Origin: CAIVAT01 sp037128705
GTDB taxonomy: Bacteria > Bacteroidota > Bacteroidia > Bacteroidales > FEN-979
DNA length: 25,602 bases
Direction: 5' to 3'
Assembly: GCA_037128705.1 (NCBI GenBank)
Contig: JBAXVX010000038.1
Location: forward strand, 1 to 25,602
Part shown: positions 14,112 through 22,019 of the stretch, piece by piece
How the letters are laid out: each line of letters begins with the position of its first letter
Numbering within the stretch: position 1 is the first letter of the stretch
Made by a program: the position numbers and the translations under genes
Notes under the pieces: model-generated
Seen by the model: the letters and a program-made list of their open reading frames with translations, nothing else
Database searches by the model: none
Told to the model about the DNA's origin: nothing

Positions 14112-16169
14112 TCAGGAATTGTCCTGCCAGCGACGCCTTGCTCTCCTGATGAATGCGACCGCAAAACCTGAAATCATCACAACAGATCCAAGCCACAAAA
14201 TATTGATGTATGGATTCATGATGGCCTTGATCACAATGTAATCAGGTTCCTTTGAAACATCGGCAACATAGGTATAGTAATCGCGGGTGAGAAAATGCCG
14301 TGTGTCAGGATTGTAAACAGCCCCCATCCTCGGGTGGACATTAACAGAAGGATGCAGGGTAAAGACTTTGGTGAACTTTTGGTTTTCCTTCTTCAGAAAA
14401 TCAACTTTGTAGGTAGTGGTATTTACTTCAGTTTTACTGTTCACATAAGTAACATAAAAACCATTCATGTACAATGTGTCATTCCGCATCAGTACAAGGT
14501 TTTCAGCGTTTGCCTTATGATTGCCCAAATCAAGCGACGAGGTGTTGCTCGAAATGACGGCTGAATTTGAAAATGTAAGGACTGTTCCCAGAACGAAAAT
14601 CAGGAAACCGAGGTGGGTGATCATGGCCCCGATATTCCTGGGTTTTGCAGTTTTAAAAAGCATGTTATCCAAAGAAGAAAAAAGAGCAAAGAGGACAAAA
14701 AAGATCAGCATGATGAAGTTCATCTGAGAAACAATCCCATAGCCCATGACAGGAATACAAAAAACAAGGGCCATCAAAGCGGGAATAACCAGTTTGCGGA
14801 TAAATTGCTTTGGATCATTGTCGTTGTAATTCAGAAACTGGCTGAATGCGATAAAGCCGGCAATCAGTAAGGCATATGGCATTTGCCAGCGGTTGTAAAA
14901 GCCTACCCTGTCAACAGGGGGGGCTATGTCAGTATGAAACAGGCTGTTGATCACAGGGATCGAGGTGGTAAAAATGATCTGAAATGCTGCCAGTACAACG
15001 ATAATGGAGCCGATAAACATCCAGAATTCCCTCGAAAGAAGCTGATCTTTCCTCATTACATGGAATTTACGTGCATGAATGGCAATCATCACGATCATCA
15101 TGACCAGGAAAGTCAGCAGGAAAATAAGTAACTGCAGTGTCATCCCGTTATCGCCGAATGAATGGGCTGAAGTATCAGCCAGCACGCCGCTTCGAGTCAA
15201 AAAACTTGCATAAAGAACCAGCACGTACGACAACAGGATGAGCAGGTAGGCGGCAAAAAGGGCATAATTCTGGCGTCGGGCAATGAGCAGGAAATGCAAA
15301 CCGGCAATCAGTGTCATCCATGGAACAAGCGAAGAATTCTCAACCGGGTCCCACGACCAGAATCCTCCAAAAGTCAGAGACACATAGGCCCACGCGCCTC
15401 CGAGCAGGATACCGGCACCAAGCATTAGCAGGGCCATCAGCGTCCATGGTAAAGCCGGGGCGATCCATGTATGATAATCCTTTTTAAGCAACGAGGAAAT
15501 TGCATAGGCAAACGGGACCAAGGCAAGGGCATAGCCAAGAAATAAAATGGGAGGATGGATGGTCATCCATATGTTCTCCAGCAGGGGATTCAACCCATTG
15601 CCATCCTTTATCATCGACAAATAGTCGGGCATTGCAAAAATAGTACCCTCCAGATTACCTGCCGTTTCACGAAGCAGGGTAAAGGGGCTTGTCCCTATCG
15701 CAGTTCCTGAAAGTTTCACCCCAAGCAACATCGATGTTACGAAGGACTGCGATAGTGAGAATATCATCATGACAGGAGATTCCCATTTTCGTGCGATCCC
15801 AAGTAAAATCAGGCCAATCAACGCCTGGAACAGGGCCCATACCAGGAAACTCCCCTCCTGCCCTGCCCAGAAACAGGAAATGATGTATTTGACAGGAAGT
15901 TCCACCGACGAATACTGCCACACATAGGAGTATTCAAAATAATGCTTAAAGATGATATAATAAAGGGCAACCGTTACGCTGACCAATGAAAACGAATGAA
16001 GAATGTAAAAACCCCGGGCACTCCTCTGTATCAGTGCCCGGTGATCATTGCGGAAAAAAATCAGAGAATAGAAAACAGTCGCAAGGATCGCTGTTATAAA
16101 ACCAAACCAGACAAAGAACCTTCCCAAATCACCTGGGATGAGATGTTCTCCAATATATTGAATGTTCAT
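14112..16169 (-). CDS. ccmF: Cytochrome c biogenesis protein CcmF (heme lyase subunit)
   Basis: This 685-residue polytopic inner-membrane protein has well over ten hydrophobic segments. CcmF works with CcmH/CcmI in attaching heme to apocytochrome c on the periplasmic side. The tryptophan-rich WWD segment is clear at about residues 256-285 (WAYVSLTFGGFWSWDPVENS). It is flanked by His205 in IHPPILFLGY and His292 in GLHFLL, which fit the conserved heme-ligand histidines. FWAGQEGSF (100-108) and the later THLGFL (in the C-terminal third) are further family marks. A soluble periplasmic segment with paired HPRMGAVYNPD and DYYTYV lies before the last helix. Length is near that of E. coli CcmF (647). 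No other ccm gene is in the window, so the rest of the pathway must lie elsewhere. Confidence 0.92.
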   Translation of the reverse strand: MNIQYIGEHLIPGDLGRFFVWFGFITAILATVFYSLIFFRNDHRALIQRSARGFYILHSFSLVSVTVALYYIIFKHYFEYSYVWQYSSVELPVKYIISCFWAGQEGSFLVWALFQALIGLILLGIARKWESPVMMIFSLSQSFVTSMLLGVKLSGTAIGTSPFTLLRETAGNLEGTIFAMPDYLSMIKDGNGLNPLLENIWMTIHPPILFLGYALALVPFAYAISSLLKKDYHTWIAPALPWTLMALLMLGAGILLGGAWAYVSLTFGGFWSWDPVENSSLVPWMTLIAGLHFLLIARRQNYALFAAYLLILLSYVLVLYASFLTRSGVLADTSAHSFGDNGMTLQLLIFLLTFLVMMIVMIAIHARKFHVMRKDQLLSREFWMFIGSIIVVLAAFQIIFTTSIPVINSLFHTDIAPPVDRVGFYNRWQMPYALLIAGFIAFSQFLNYNDNDPKQFIRKLVIPALMALVFCIPVMGYGIVSQMNFIMLIFFVLFALFSSLDNMLFKTAKPRNIGAMITHLGFLIFVLGTVLTFSNSAVISSNTSSLDLGNHKANAENLVLMRNDTLYMNGFYVTYVNSKTEVNTTTYKVDFLKKENQKFTKVFTLHPSVNVHPRMGAVYNPDTRHFLTRDYYTYVADVSKEPDYIVIKAIMNPYINILWLGSVVMISGFAVAFIRRARRRWQDNS

Positions 16170-16189
16170 AGGACCTTATTTAAAAGCAG

Positions 16190-16197
16190 CAAAAATA
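16190..16197 (-). promoter_or_regulatory. -7 promoter element of ccmF
   Basis: The minus strand reads TATTTTTG, an exact TAnnTTTG match, 20 bases upstream of ATG 16169. No clear TTTG is seen at -33 (TTCC is at about the right spacing). The surrounding 187-base intergenic stretch (16170-16356) holds no gene; it is AT-rich and carries the divergent ccmF and mtnP promoter regions. Confidence 0.4.
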
Positions 16198-16333
16198 AGC
16201 TTTTCATCCATATATAGGAAGTAACATTTATAATATTCCTGAAAAACGCCCGAATGCCCTTTGTATGTTGATAACTCAACGTTTTTTGTTACAAATAATT
16301 CAATTACCGATATAAACACACTGCTATTTCTAT

Positions 16334-16341
16334 TATATTCG
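16334..16341 (+). promoter_or_regulatory. Possible -7 promoter element of mtnP
   Basis: TATATTCG differs from TAnnTTTG at one base and lies 15 bases before ATG 16357. No good -33 element is visible. This is a weak call. Confidence 0.25.
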
Positions 16342-16356
16342 CCTAAATTTTGTAAA

Positions 16357-17109
16357 ATGGTCAAAATAGGTTTTATTGGTGGATCAGGTCTTGACAAATT
16401 GAATATCTTTCAGGATGTAAAAGAGATCCATGCAACAACTCCGTACGGCTTGCCCAGTTCCTCATTCTTTACAGGTTCCATCGGGAATTGTGAGATTTTT
16501 ATCCTTTCGCGGCATGGACGCGATCATTCGATACCTCCCACCCAGGTTAACTACCGGGCAAATATTCATGCGCTGAAAGCGCTGGGTTGTCAATATATAT
16601 TTGCTACAACCGCCTGCGGAAGCCTGAGAGAGGACATACACCGGGGTGACTTTGTCATCCTTGATCAGTTCATAGATCTTACCCGTCTCAGGATCAACAC
16701 TTTTTTTGATCATTTTGAACCCGGCAAAGGCGGGCATACCGCCATGTCGGATCCTTTTTCGGAAAAACTCCGTTCAGTCCTGATTGAGGGCTGCAAGGAT
16801 CTGGGATTGTCGAATCATCCGAAAGGGACCATGGTGACCATTGAGGGTCCAAGGTTTTCAACCAGGGCGGAATCAAATATGCTTCGTATCATTGGTGCTG
16901 ACGTTGTTAACATGAGCATCGCAACTGAAGTAAGCCTTGCAAACGAGGCCGGGATTCCCTATGCCGCAGTAGCACTTTCAACGGATTATGATTCATGGAA
17001 ACATGATGAAGTCCCAGTCACCTGGGATGACGTATTGGCGGTTTTTAATAAGAACGTGGACCATGTGACCAATCTTCTGGTTCATATTTTAAAACAAATC
17101 AAAGAATAA
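16357..17109 (+). CDS. mtnP: S-methyl-5'-thioadenosine phosphorylase (PNP/MTAP family)
   Basis: This 250-residue cytosolic enzyme should split methylthioadenosine with phosphate into adenine and methylthioribose-1-phosphate, for purine and methionine salvage. Visible motifs are IGFIGGSGL at the N-terminus, the phosphate-binding SRHGRDH, IPPTQVNYRANI.ALK.LG, TTACGSL, and EGPRFSTRAES. Near the C-terminus, STDYDSW holds the two Asp residues expected for 6-aminopurine (adenine) selectivity. The usual NMTGVPE segment reads NMSIATE here, a small deviation near the substrate methionine. ATG 16357 replaces a much longer TTG frame at 16261 whose extra residues lie in the promoter region. The secreted TPR gene starts 12 bases after its stop. 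A purine nucleoside phosphorylase acting on 6-oxopurines is less likely. Confidence 0.88.
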   Translation: MVKIGFIGGSGLDKLNIFQDVKEIHATTPYGLPSSSFFTGSIGNCEIFILSRHGRDHSIPPTQVNYRANIHALKALGCQYIFATTACGSLREDIHRGDFVILDQFIDLTRLRINTFFDHFEPGKGGHTAMSDPFSEKLRSVLIEGCKDLGLSNHPKGTMVTIEGPRFSTRAESNMLRIIGADVVNMSIATEVSLANEAGIPYAAVALSTDYDSWKHDEVPVTWDDVLAVFNKNVDHVTNLLVHILKQIKE

Positions 17110-17121
17110 CAGCAAAAACTG

Positions 17122-18795
17122 ATGAGGCAATTGGTTTTTATACTTCTTAACATCTTGTTTTTGGGACTCCTCCAAGGGCAGAACCCGTCGTATCCGGTGC
17201 AAATTCCGCCTGAGAATGCGACTCAGGACCATCCTGTCGAACGTTCCATGAACAATCTACCCATGTTAAGCGAAGTGCGCGCCTCGCTTGAAATGGCCAT
17301 GGGATGGACATTGCAGGACGACGGCAAATGGATATCCAAAGAAAACCGTTTGCTGTACAGCAAAGCAGAATATAACAGTTCAGGAAAGACCTATTATAAA
17401 CTGGGGAAAGAGAACTTTGAAATCATTGAAATGCGGGACGTTTCTTATAAGAACGAACAATATGCAGTCCTCATTATTAAATTCCGGACAGGATATTATG
17501 AATTCCCGATTCTGATGGATAGCTGGCACAACCAGCAGGCTCTGACCTATTTTGTTTTCAAAGCCGACAAATTAAAGGAGGTGATCCCTGAGAAGATGGA
17601 ATTCAACAAGCCATACATCACCAATATGGAGGTGGTATGTGACGGAACCTTGCTGGAATATGATAAAAATACTTGGACAACCACCATCTCCTATCACCTG
17701 CAAAAAACACTCGCCGATAAAACCTTTGCATCCCACAACCTGCTGATTGCTTTCTGGCCTGTACAAACCGGCGGACAATCCATGGCTCGTTTCAGGCTCA
17801 TCCAGGTCATGAATAAGGCAAAATTCTACACCCCCTATCTCGAGCTGAAAAACCGGGATAAACTGTTCAGAAGTTCCTATTACGAGACTGAATTCACCAA
17901 CTTTCAAAACTTGGTTCGTTACCCGGGGAGTGCTCCCGTTCAAGCATTTATCGGCAACCCGCAATCAGCGGACGATTATTACAGAAGAGGGGTGGCAGAC
18001 TATGGAACGGGAAATTACAATCAGTGTATCTATGATATGTCTGAAGCAGCCAAATCACAACCCTATACTGATTTTTTCCTCACCTATGCTTACAGGGCCA
18101 ATGCACGCCAGAAACTTGGCGATTTTGCCGCTGCCATGCAGGACTTCGATAAAGCCATCATGCTGAAGCCGGCAGAGCAGACCTACTATGCGGCATGGCT
18201 GACCACCATTTACAACCGGGGTGTTGCCAAGCAGCTCCTGAAGGACATCAACGGGGCGTGCCAGGATTGGAATACTGCCGTTCAAATGGGATTCAAGGAC
18301 CTTGCGACAGACAATGCGATAAAGGAATACTGCAAGAATTACAAATATACGGGGCCTCCCATGAATTTCAATGTTGTCAGCCAGGCAGCACCCATGTCCT
18401 CCTCTCCTGAATTGCAGAATGATTATTACAAGGTTTATTGGGACGGAGTATGGAAATATGAGAACGGAAACTATGCCGAGGCAATCCGCTATTTCAACCG
18501 GGCTCTGCAACTACAGCCTCAAACAAATGTGATCGGGATCTATTCCTACAGGGGAAATTGCAAACTGAAGCTCACCGATTATGCAGGAGCCATCACAGAT
18601 TTTGATTATGCAATCGGTTTTTCCGCCACCCAGCCGACTGACAATACGACAATGAAATTGATCTATTATAACCATGGACTGGCAAATTTCTTCCTCGGAA
18701 ATTCAGCCATTGCCTGCAGTGATTTCCAGAAATCGCTGAATGCCGGCATGAACGATCCCCAATCGATCACTTTCATCAAACAGGTCTGTAAATAA
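17122..18795 (+). CDS. Secreted tetratricopeptide-repeat protein, function unknown
   Basis: This 557-residue protein has an N-terminal signal peptide (hydrophobic residues about 4-18, probable cleavage after LLQGQ) with no lipobox cysteine, so it is probably periplasmic. Residues about 20-275 form a domain I do not recognise, rich in beta-prone and aromatic residues. The C-terminal half carries two groups of TPR units: about 285-400 (DDYYRRGVADYGTGNYNQCI; RANARQKLGDFAAAMQDFDKAI; NGACQDWNTAVQMG) and about 430-555 (YWDGVWKYENGNYAEAI; RGNCKLKLTDYAGAI; NHGLANFFLGNSAIACSDF). The ACxDW and ACSDF units with a following Gly and KxxC are common in Bacteroidota TPR proteins. It starts 12 bases after mtnP, probably on the same transcript, and ends 12 bases before the convergent SPOR gene. 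Confidence 0.8.
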   Translation: MRQLVFILLNILFLGLLQGQNPSYPVQIPPENATQDHPVERSMNNLPMLSEVRASLEMAMGWTLQDDGKWISKENRLLYSKAEYNSSGKTYYKLGKENFEIIEMRDVSYKNEQYAVLIIKFRTGYYEFPILMDSWHNQQALTYFVFKADKLKEVIPEKMEFNKPYITNMEVVCDGTLLEYDKNTWTTTISYHLQKTLADKTFASHNLLIAFWPVQTGGQSMARFRLIQVMNKAKFYTPYLELKNRDKLFRSSYYETEFTNFQNLVRYPGSAPVQAFIGNPQSADDYYRRGVADYGTGNYNQCIYDMSEAAKSQPYTDFFLTYAYRANARQKLGDFAAAMQDFDKAIMLKPAEQTYYAAWLTTIYNRGVAKQLLKDINGACQDWNTAVQMGFKDLATDNAIKEYCKNYKYTGPPMNFNVVSQAAPMSSSPELQNDYYKVYWDGVWKYENGNYAEAIRYFNRALQLQPQTNVIGIYSYRGNCKLKLTDYAGAITDFDYAIGFSATQPTDNTTMKLIYYNHGLANFFLGNSAIACSDFQKSLNAGMNDPQSITFIKQVCK

Positions 18796-18807
18796 ATCTC
18801 CGCGAGT

Positions 18808-19890
18808 TTATTCGATGATCACAGTGTGATGTCTGACACCATCCTTATAGGCAATGATAAACACATCATGTATTCCGAGCCTGATCATTTCATCACGAAG
18901 TTCTTTCGCTTTTTGCATATCAGTGAAACCGCCCACCGTATATCGTGACATGGCTCCTTCCTGCTCCCGGGTAACTAGCTGATTCACGTGATAATGCGTC
19001 CGGATCCACCCGGCGCTGTAATTGTGCTGGTCGAAGGCACAAATCTGAACCTTATACAGGTACTCATCCGGTTGTGGCGGAACCGGAGTAACTTTCGGGG
19101 GCTGGGGCTGGGGCTGGGGCTGGGGTTTAGGTTCTATTCTCACAGGATGCGGGGGTGAAATGACCACCGGAACCCTCTGATAAGGATAATCCTGCACACT
19201 GGGTTGTTTTTTAGTTGCCTTACCTCCCAGATTATAGGAGATTCCGATGGAAAGATAATCGACCATATCAAACCGGTACCCGCCCATGGTATTGTCTAAT
19301 TTGTCGGAAAGAAAAGTTCTGAAGGTCCATTCAGCGCTTACCTGAAGCTTTTTATTGATACTGTACAACGCGCCAATGCCCAGAGGAATTACCACCGCTG
19401 AATTTACAAATGTATTGAGCTGAATGGAATCGGCAGAATAGACCACATTGAGCAGTTTGGAAAACCAGACTGAATATCCCAGCCCTGCCGTACCGTATAT
19501 AAATAATTTTCTTGATGGCTTGTTCGGTGAAAACAGGTTGGAAAAATTTATTGTTGCGTTCACGTTCAGGTCGATGAAAAGCCCGGTAAATGCATTATCT
19601 GTTGCAACAGTGTCTTTCATGACAGTTTTTGAACCGTTGACTCCCCCTGCCAGAAGTTGAATCTTTAAACCAACTATGTTTGAAAAATGATAATGGGTAA
19701 ACAAACTGCCTGCCAGGCTGATACCCTTCCTGGGGATAAATTGACCATCGTTCAGATCTCCATAATAAAAATCAGGACCAACCGAAGCACCGAGATACCA
19801 GTGCCCGGCCAATGGAGATAATTTACTTTTGGCCGGAGTCTGCGCAAAAAGCATGAATGGAAGAAACAGGAACAGGATTAACAGACGCAT
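18808..19890 (-). CDS. Outer-membrane beta-barrel protein with Pro-Gln linker and C-terminal SPOR domain
   Basis: This 360-residue exported protein has a signal peptide (residues 1-17, ending MLFAQ). Residues about 28-230 show the alternating pattern, aromatic girdle and glycine starts of a small OmpA/OMP_b-brl type barrel (GHWYLGASVGPDFYYGDL; YGTAGLGYSVWF; LSIGISYNLGGK). A proline-rich linker with (PQ)4 at about 252-265 follows. Residues about 277-357 form a SPOR domain (YLYKVQICAFDQ, RYTVGGFTDMQKAKELRDEM), a fold that binds peptidoglycan strands lacking stem peptides, often at the division site. The product could tie the outer membrane to the wall. It is convergent with the TPR gene. The division of labour between barrel and SPOR is inferred from domain knowledge. 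Confidence 0.82.
   Translation of the reverse strand: MRLLILFLFLPFMLFAQTPAKSKLSPLAGHWYLGASVGPDFYYGDLNDGQFIPRKGISLAGSLFTHYHFSNIVGLKIQLLAGGVNGSKTVMKDTVATDNAFTGLFIDLNVNATINFSNLFSPNKPSRKLFIYGTAGLGYSVWFSKLLNVVYSADSIQLNTFVNSAVVIPLGIGALYSINKKLQVSAEWTFRTFLSDKLDNTMGGYRFDMVDYLSIGISYNLGGKATKKQPSVQDYPYQRVPVVISPPHPVRIEPKPQPQPQPQPPKVTPVPPQPDEYLYKVQICAFDQHNYSAGWIRTHYHVNQLVTREQEGAMSRYTVGGFTDMQKAKELRDEMIRLGIHDVFIIAYKDGVRHHTVIIE
19097..19125. repeat. Hexanucleotide repeat GGGGCT, five G-runs (G-quadruplex-capable)
   Basis: On the plus strand, runs of 5, 4, 4, 4 and 4 guanines are each separated by CT (19097-19101, 19104-19107, 19110-19113, 19116-19119, 19122-19125). The repeat encodes the Pro-Gln linker of the SPOR protein on the minus strand, so the G-rich strand is the template strand. 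The pattern satisfies the usual G-quadruplex rule with very short loops, and a 6-base repeat can gain or lose units without a frameshift. Confidence 0.85.
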
Positions 19891-19988
19891 TAAAGCTTAT
19901 TGCATTAAGTCAAACAGATCATGCTAATGTATTAAAAAAAAACGTTGACCTGTTTTTCAATTTACATCTTTTTGAACAGAATTTAAAC

Positions 19989-20021
19989 AAAAGCCCTGCC
20001 TGGGCTCCAGGCAGGGCTTTT
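19989..20021 (-). terminator. Intrinsic terminator of eno (possibly bidirectional)
   Basis: AAAAGCCCTGCCTGG (19989-20003) and CCAGGCAGGGCTTTT (20007-20021) form a perfect 15-base-pair stem with a 3-base loop GCT. Read on the minus strand it lies about 20 bases after the eno stop and ends in TTTTGTTT, a good U-tract. Its symmetry would allow plus-strand function, but no plus-strand gene ends nearby. The rest of 19891-20041 is AT-rich upstream sequence of the SPOR gene. Confidence 0.85.
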
Positions 20022-20041
20022 CAATGAAAAGTAAACCGATT

Positions 20042-21331
20042 TTAGCGGTAATATTTAAAATCCTTGCCAAGATACTTTGCGGTGTCGCCCAATTGTTCCT
20101 CAATGCGAAGCAATTGATTGTATTTTGCAACACGGTCGGTACGGCAGGCTGACCCGGTTTTGATCAACCCGGTATTCAGTGCAACGGCCAGGTCGGCAAT
20201 GGTAACATCTTCGGTTTCCCCTGAACGGTGGCTCATCACGGCAGTATAACTGTTCCTGTATGCCATGTTCACTGCACTGATTGTTTCGCTCAGTGTGCCG
20301 ATCTGGTTTACCTTGATAAGGATTGAATTGGCAACGCCTTTTTTAAATCCAAGCGCAAGGCGATCAACATTGGTCACAAACAGATCATCGCCGACCAGCT
20401 GGATTTTATTGCCCATCTCCTTTGTCATTAGTTTCCATCCATCCCAGTCATCCTCGGCCATCCCATCTTCAATCGAATAGATCGGATAACGTTTTGTCCA
20501 ATCCTTCCAGAAGGCAACCATCTGGGCGGGGGTCAGTTTATCTCCTGTCGATTTCTTCAGGTGATATACGTTTTCTTCAGGGATAAAATATTCTGAAGAG
20601 GCCGGGTCAAGCGCAATACAGATATCTTTTCCAGGTTCATATCCGGCACTTTCAATGGCTTTCATGATTACCTTCAACGCCTCTTCATTCGATTTGAGAT
20701 TTGGGGCAAAACCACCTTCGTCGCCAACATTTGTAGAATATTTCCCCTTTTTCAATACGGATTTAAGGTTGTGGAATACCTCTGCCCCCATCCGCAAAGC
20801 TTCGCTGAAGGAAGTTGCTCCTACAGGCATGATCATAAATTCCTGGAAGTCGATGGAATTATCCGCATGTGAACCTCCGTTCAGGATATTCATCATGGGG
20901 ATGGGAAGCGTTTGTGCAGACACACCACCGATGTACCGGTAAAGTTCCTGCCCTGTTACCTGTGCAGCAGCGTGCGCTGCTGCCAGGGAGACACCCAGGA
21001 TTGCATTGGCACCCAGCTTTGCTTTATTGGGCGTACCGTCAAGTTCGATCAGTTTTTTATCAATCTCTAACTGGTCGGTTACATACATTCCCTGTACCTC
21101 TTCGGCTATTACCGTGTTCACATTCTGAACAGCCTGCAATACCCCTTTTCCCATATAAACCTTTTTATCACCGTCGCGCAATTCAACTGCCTCATGAACA
21201 CCTGTTGAAGCTCCTGATGGCACAGCTGCACGCCCGATGATCCCATTTTCTGTCATTACATCCACCTCGATGGTGGGATTTCCCCTAGAGTCCAGAATTT
21301 GTCTGGCATGGATAGATAAAATAGCGCTCAT
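20042..21331 (-). CDS. eno: Enolase (phosphopyruvate hydratase)
   Basis: This 429-residue cytosolic glycolytic enzyme interconverts 2-phosphoglycerate and phosphoenolpyruvate with Mg2+. Family marks run along the whole sequence: ARQILDSRGNPTIEVDV at the N-terminus, VPSGASTGVHEAVELRDGD, the loop GGSHADN, FQEFMIMPVGA, GDEGGFAPN, IYSIEDGMAEDDWDGW, VGDDLFVTN, SILIKVNQIGTL with the catalytic lysine, and MSHRSGETED. It ends with KTGSACRTDRVAKYNQLLRIEE. Length is standard. It follows rplQ on the same strand after 104 bases. A hairpin-plus-U-tract lies between the two genes, so eno either has its own promoter, which I cannot locate, or depends on read-through from the ribosomal operon. Confidence 0.98.
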   Translation of the reverse strand: MSAILSIHARQILDSRGNPTIEVDVMTENGIIGRAAVPSGASTGVHEAVELRDGDKKVYMGKGVLQAVQNVNTVIAEEVQGMYVTDQLEIDKKLIELDGTPNKAKLGANAILGVSLAAAHAAAQVTGQELYRYIGGVSAQTLPIPMMNILNGGSHADNSIDFQEFMIMPVGATSFSEALRMGAEVFHNLKSVLKKGKYSTNVGDEGGFAPNLKSNEEALKVIMKAIESAGYEPGKDICIALDPASSEYFIPEENVYHLKKSTGDKLTPAQMVAFWKDWTKRYPIYSIEDGMAEDDWDGWKLMTKEMGNKIQLVGDDLFVTNVDRLALGFKKGVANSILIKVNQIGTLSETISAVNMAYRNSYTAVMSHRSGETEDVTIADLAVALNTGLIKTGSACRTDRVAKYNQLLRIEEQLGDTAKYLGKDFKYYR

Positions 21332-21369
21332 TTTCGTATGTTTAGATTGTGTTAAATGGTTAAAATAAA

Positions 21370-21399
21370 AAAGGACAACATAACTTTATGTCATCCTTT
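21370..21399 (-). terminator. Intrinsic terminator or attenuator between rplQ and eno
   Basis: Two 14-base arms (21370-21383 and 21386-21399) pair with two central mismatches as DNA. In minus-strand RNA both mismatches become G-U wobbles, giving a continuous 14-pair stem (inner pairs must open to form the loop). The stem is followed by UUUAUUUU. It lies about 37 bases after the rplQ stop and about 40 bases before eno. Confidence 0.65.
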
Positions 21400-21435
21400 C
21401 AGGGTATAGATCGTTAATTATTTGCTTTCAAGTGA

Positions 21436-22014
21436 TTAAACTTCAGGTTTTTCTTCTGTAGTTTCGGGGGCTACCTCCTGCTCGGGCTCAGCCACCGGTT
21501 CTTCAACCGGTTTTTCAGCTTTCTTAGGTTTGGCTTCAGCTTCATGCTTCACAGCAGCCGGAGTTTCAGCTTCCTCATCTCCTTTTTTCTTGGAGGTTGC
21601 TCTTCTTCTGCGTGTTGCCTTGGTTTTTCCGCCATCCTTCACTGACAACATGGCCTCATTGTAATCAACCAGTTCAATCAGACACATTTCGGCATTATCT
21701 CCAAAGCGGTTTCCTGTTTTCAGAATACGGGTATATCCACCGGGACGGTCCATGACCTTTTTTGAGATCTCACGGAAAAGTTCGGTAACAGCTTCCTTGC
21801 TTTGAAGATAGCTGAACACGGTGCGCCGTGAATGGGTGGTGTCCTCCTTCGATTTTGATATCAGCGGTTCCACGTAGATACGAAGCGCTTTAGCTTTTGC
21901 AACAGTGGTATGTATCCGTTTATGTATGATCAGTGAGGCAGCCATGTTCGACAGCATTGCCTTACGGTGCGCACTCTTTCTTCCTAAATGATTAAATTTC
22001 TTTTGGTGTCTCAT
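21436..22014 (-). CDS. rplQ: 50S ribosomal protein L17 (bL17) with long charged C-terminal tail
   Basis: This 192-residue protein of the large ribosomal subunit lies near the peptide exit tunnel. Residues 1-115 are a standard bL17: MRHQKKFNHLGRKSAHRKAMLSNMAASLI at the start, THSRRTVFSYL, then VMDRPGGYTRILKTGNRFGDNAEMCLIELVDYN. E. coli L17 is 127 residues. Here about 65 further residues follow: a basic stretch (KATRRRRATSKKKGD), then a Glu/Pro/Ala/Lys-rich low-complexity end (EKPVEEPVAEPEQEV). Such tails are common in Bacteroidota L17. It begins 5 bases after the rpoA stop. Confidence 0.97.
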   Translation of the reverse strand: MRHQKKFNHLGRKSAHRKAMLSNMAASLIIHKRIHTTVAKAKALRIYVEPLISKSKEDTTHSRRTVFSYLQSKEAVTELFREISKKVMDRPGGYTRILKTGNRFGDNAEMCLIELVDYNEAMLSVKDGGKTKATRRRRATSKKKGDEEAETPAAVKHEAEAKPKKAEKPVEEPVAEPEQEVAPETTEEKPEV

Positions 22015-22019
22015 CGCAA

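Noticed and set aside
14101..14130. Terminator between convergent pcm and ccmF
   Set aside because: CAGGA/TCCTG gives only a 5-base stem inside the end of ccmF, with no U-tract on either strand.
16267..16290. GTTGA/TCAAC hairpin followed by T-run as a terminator
   Set aside because: The 5-base stem is AT-rich and weak, and no plus-strand gene ends upstream; it lies in a divergent promoter region.
16261..16356. N-terminal extension of mtnP from a TTG at 16261
   Set aside because: The added 32 residues are unlike the family, and the region is AT-rich upstream sequence; ATG 16357 begins the conserved KIGFIGGSGL.
19924..19931. TACATTAG as a promoter of the SPOR gene
   Set aside because: One mismatch to the -7 box and no -33 element at the right spacing; too weak to list.
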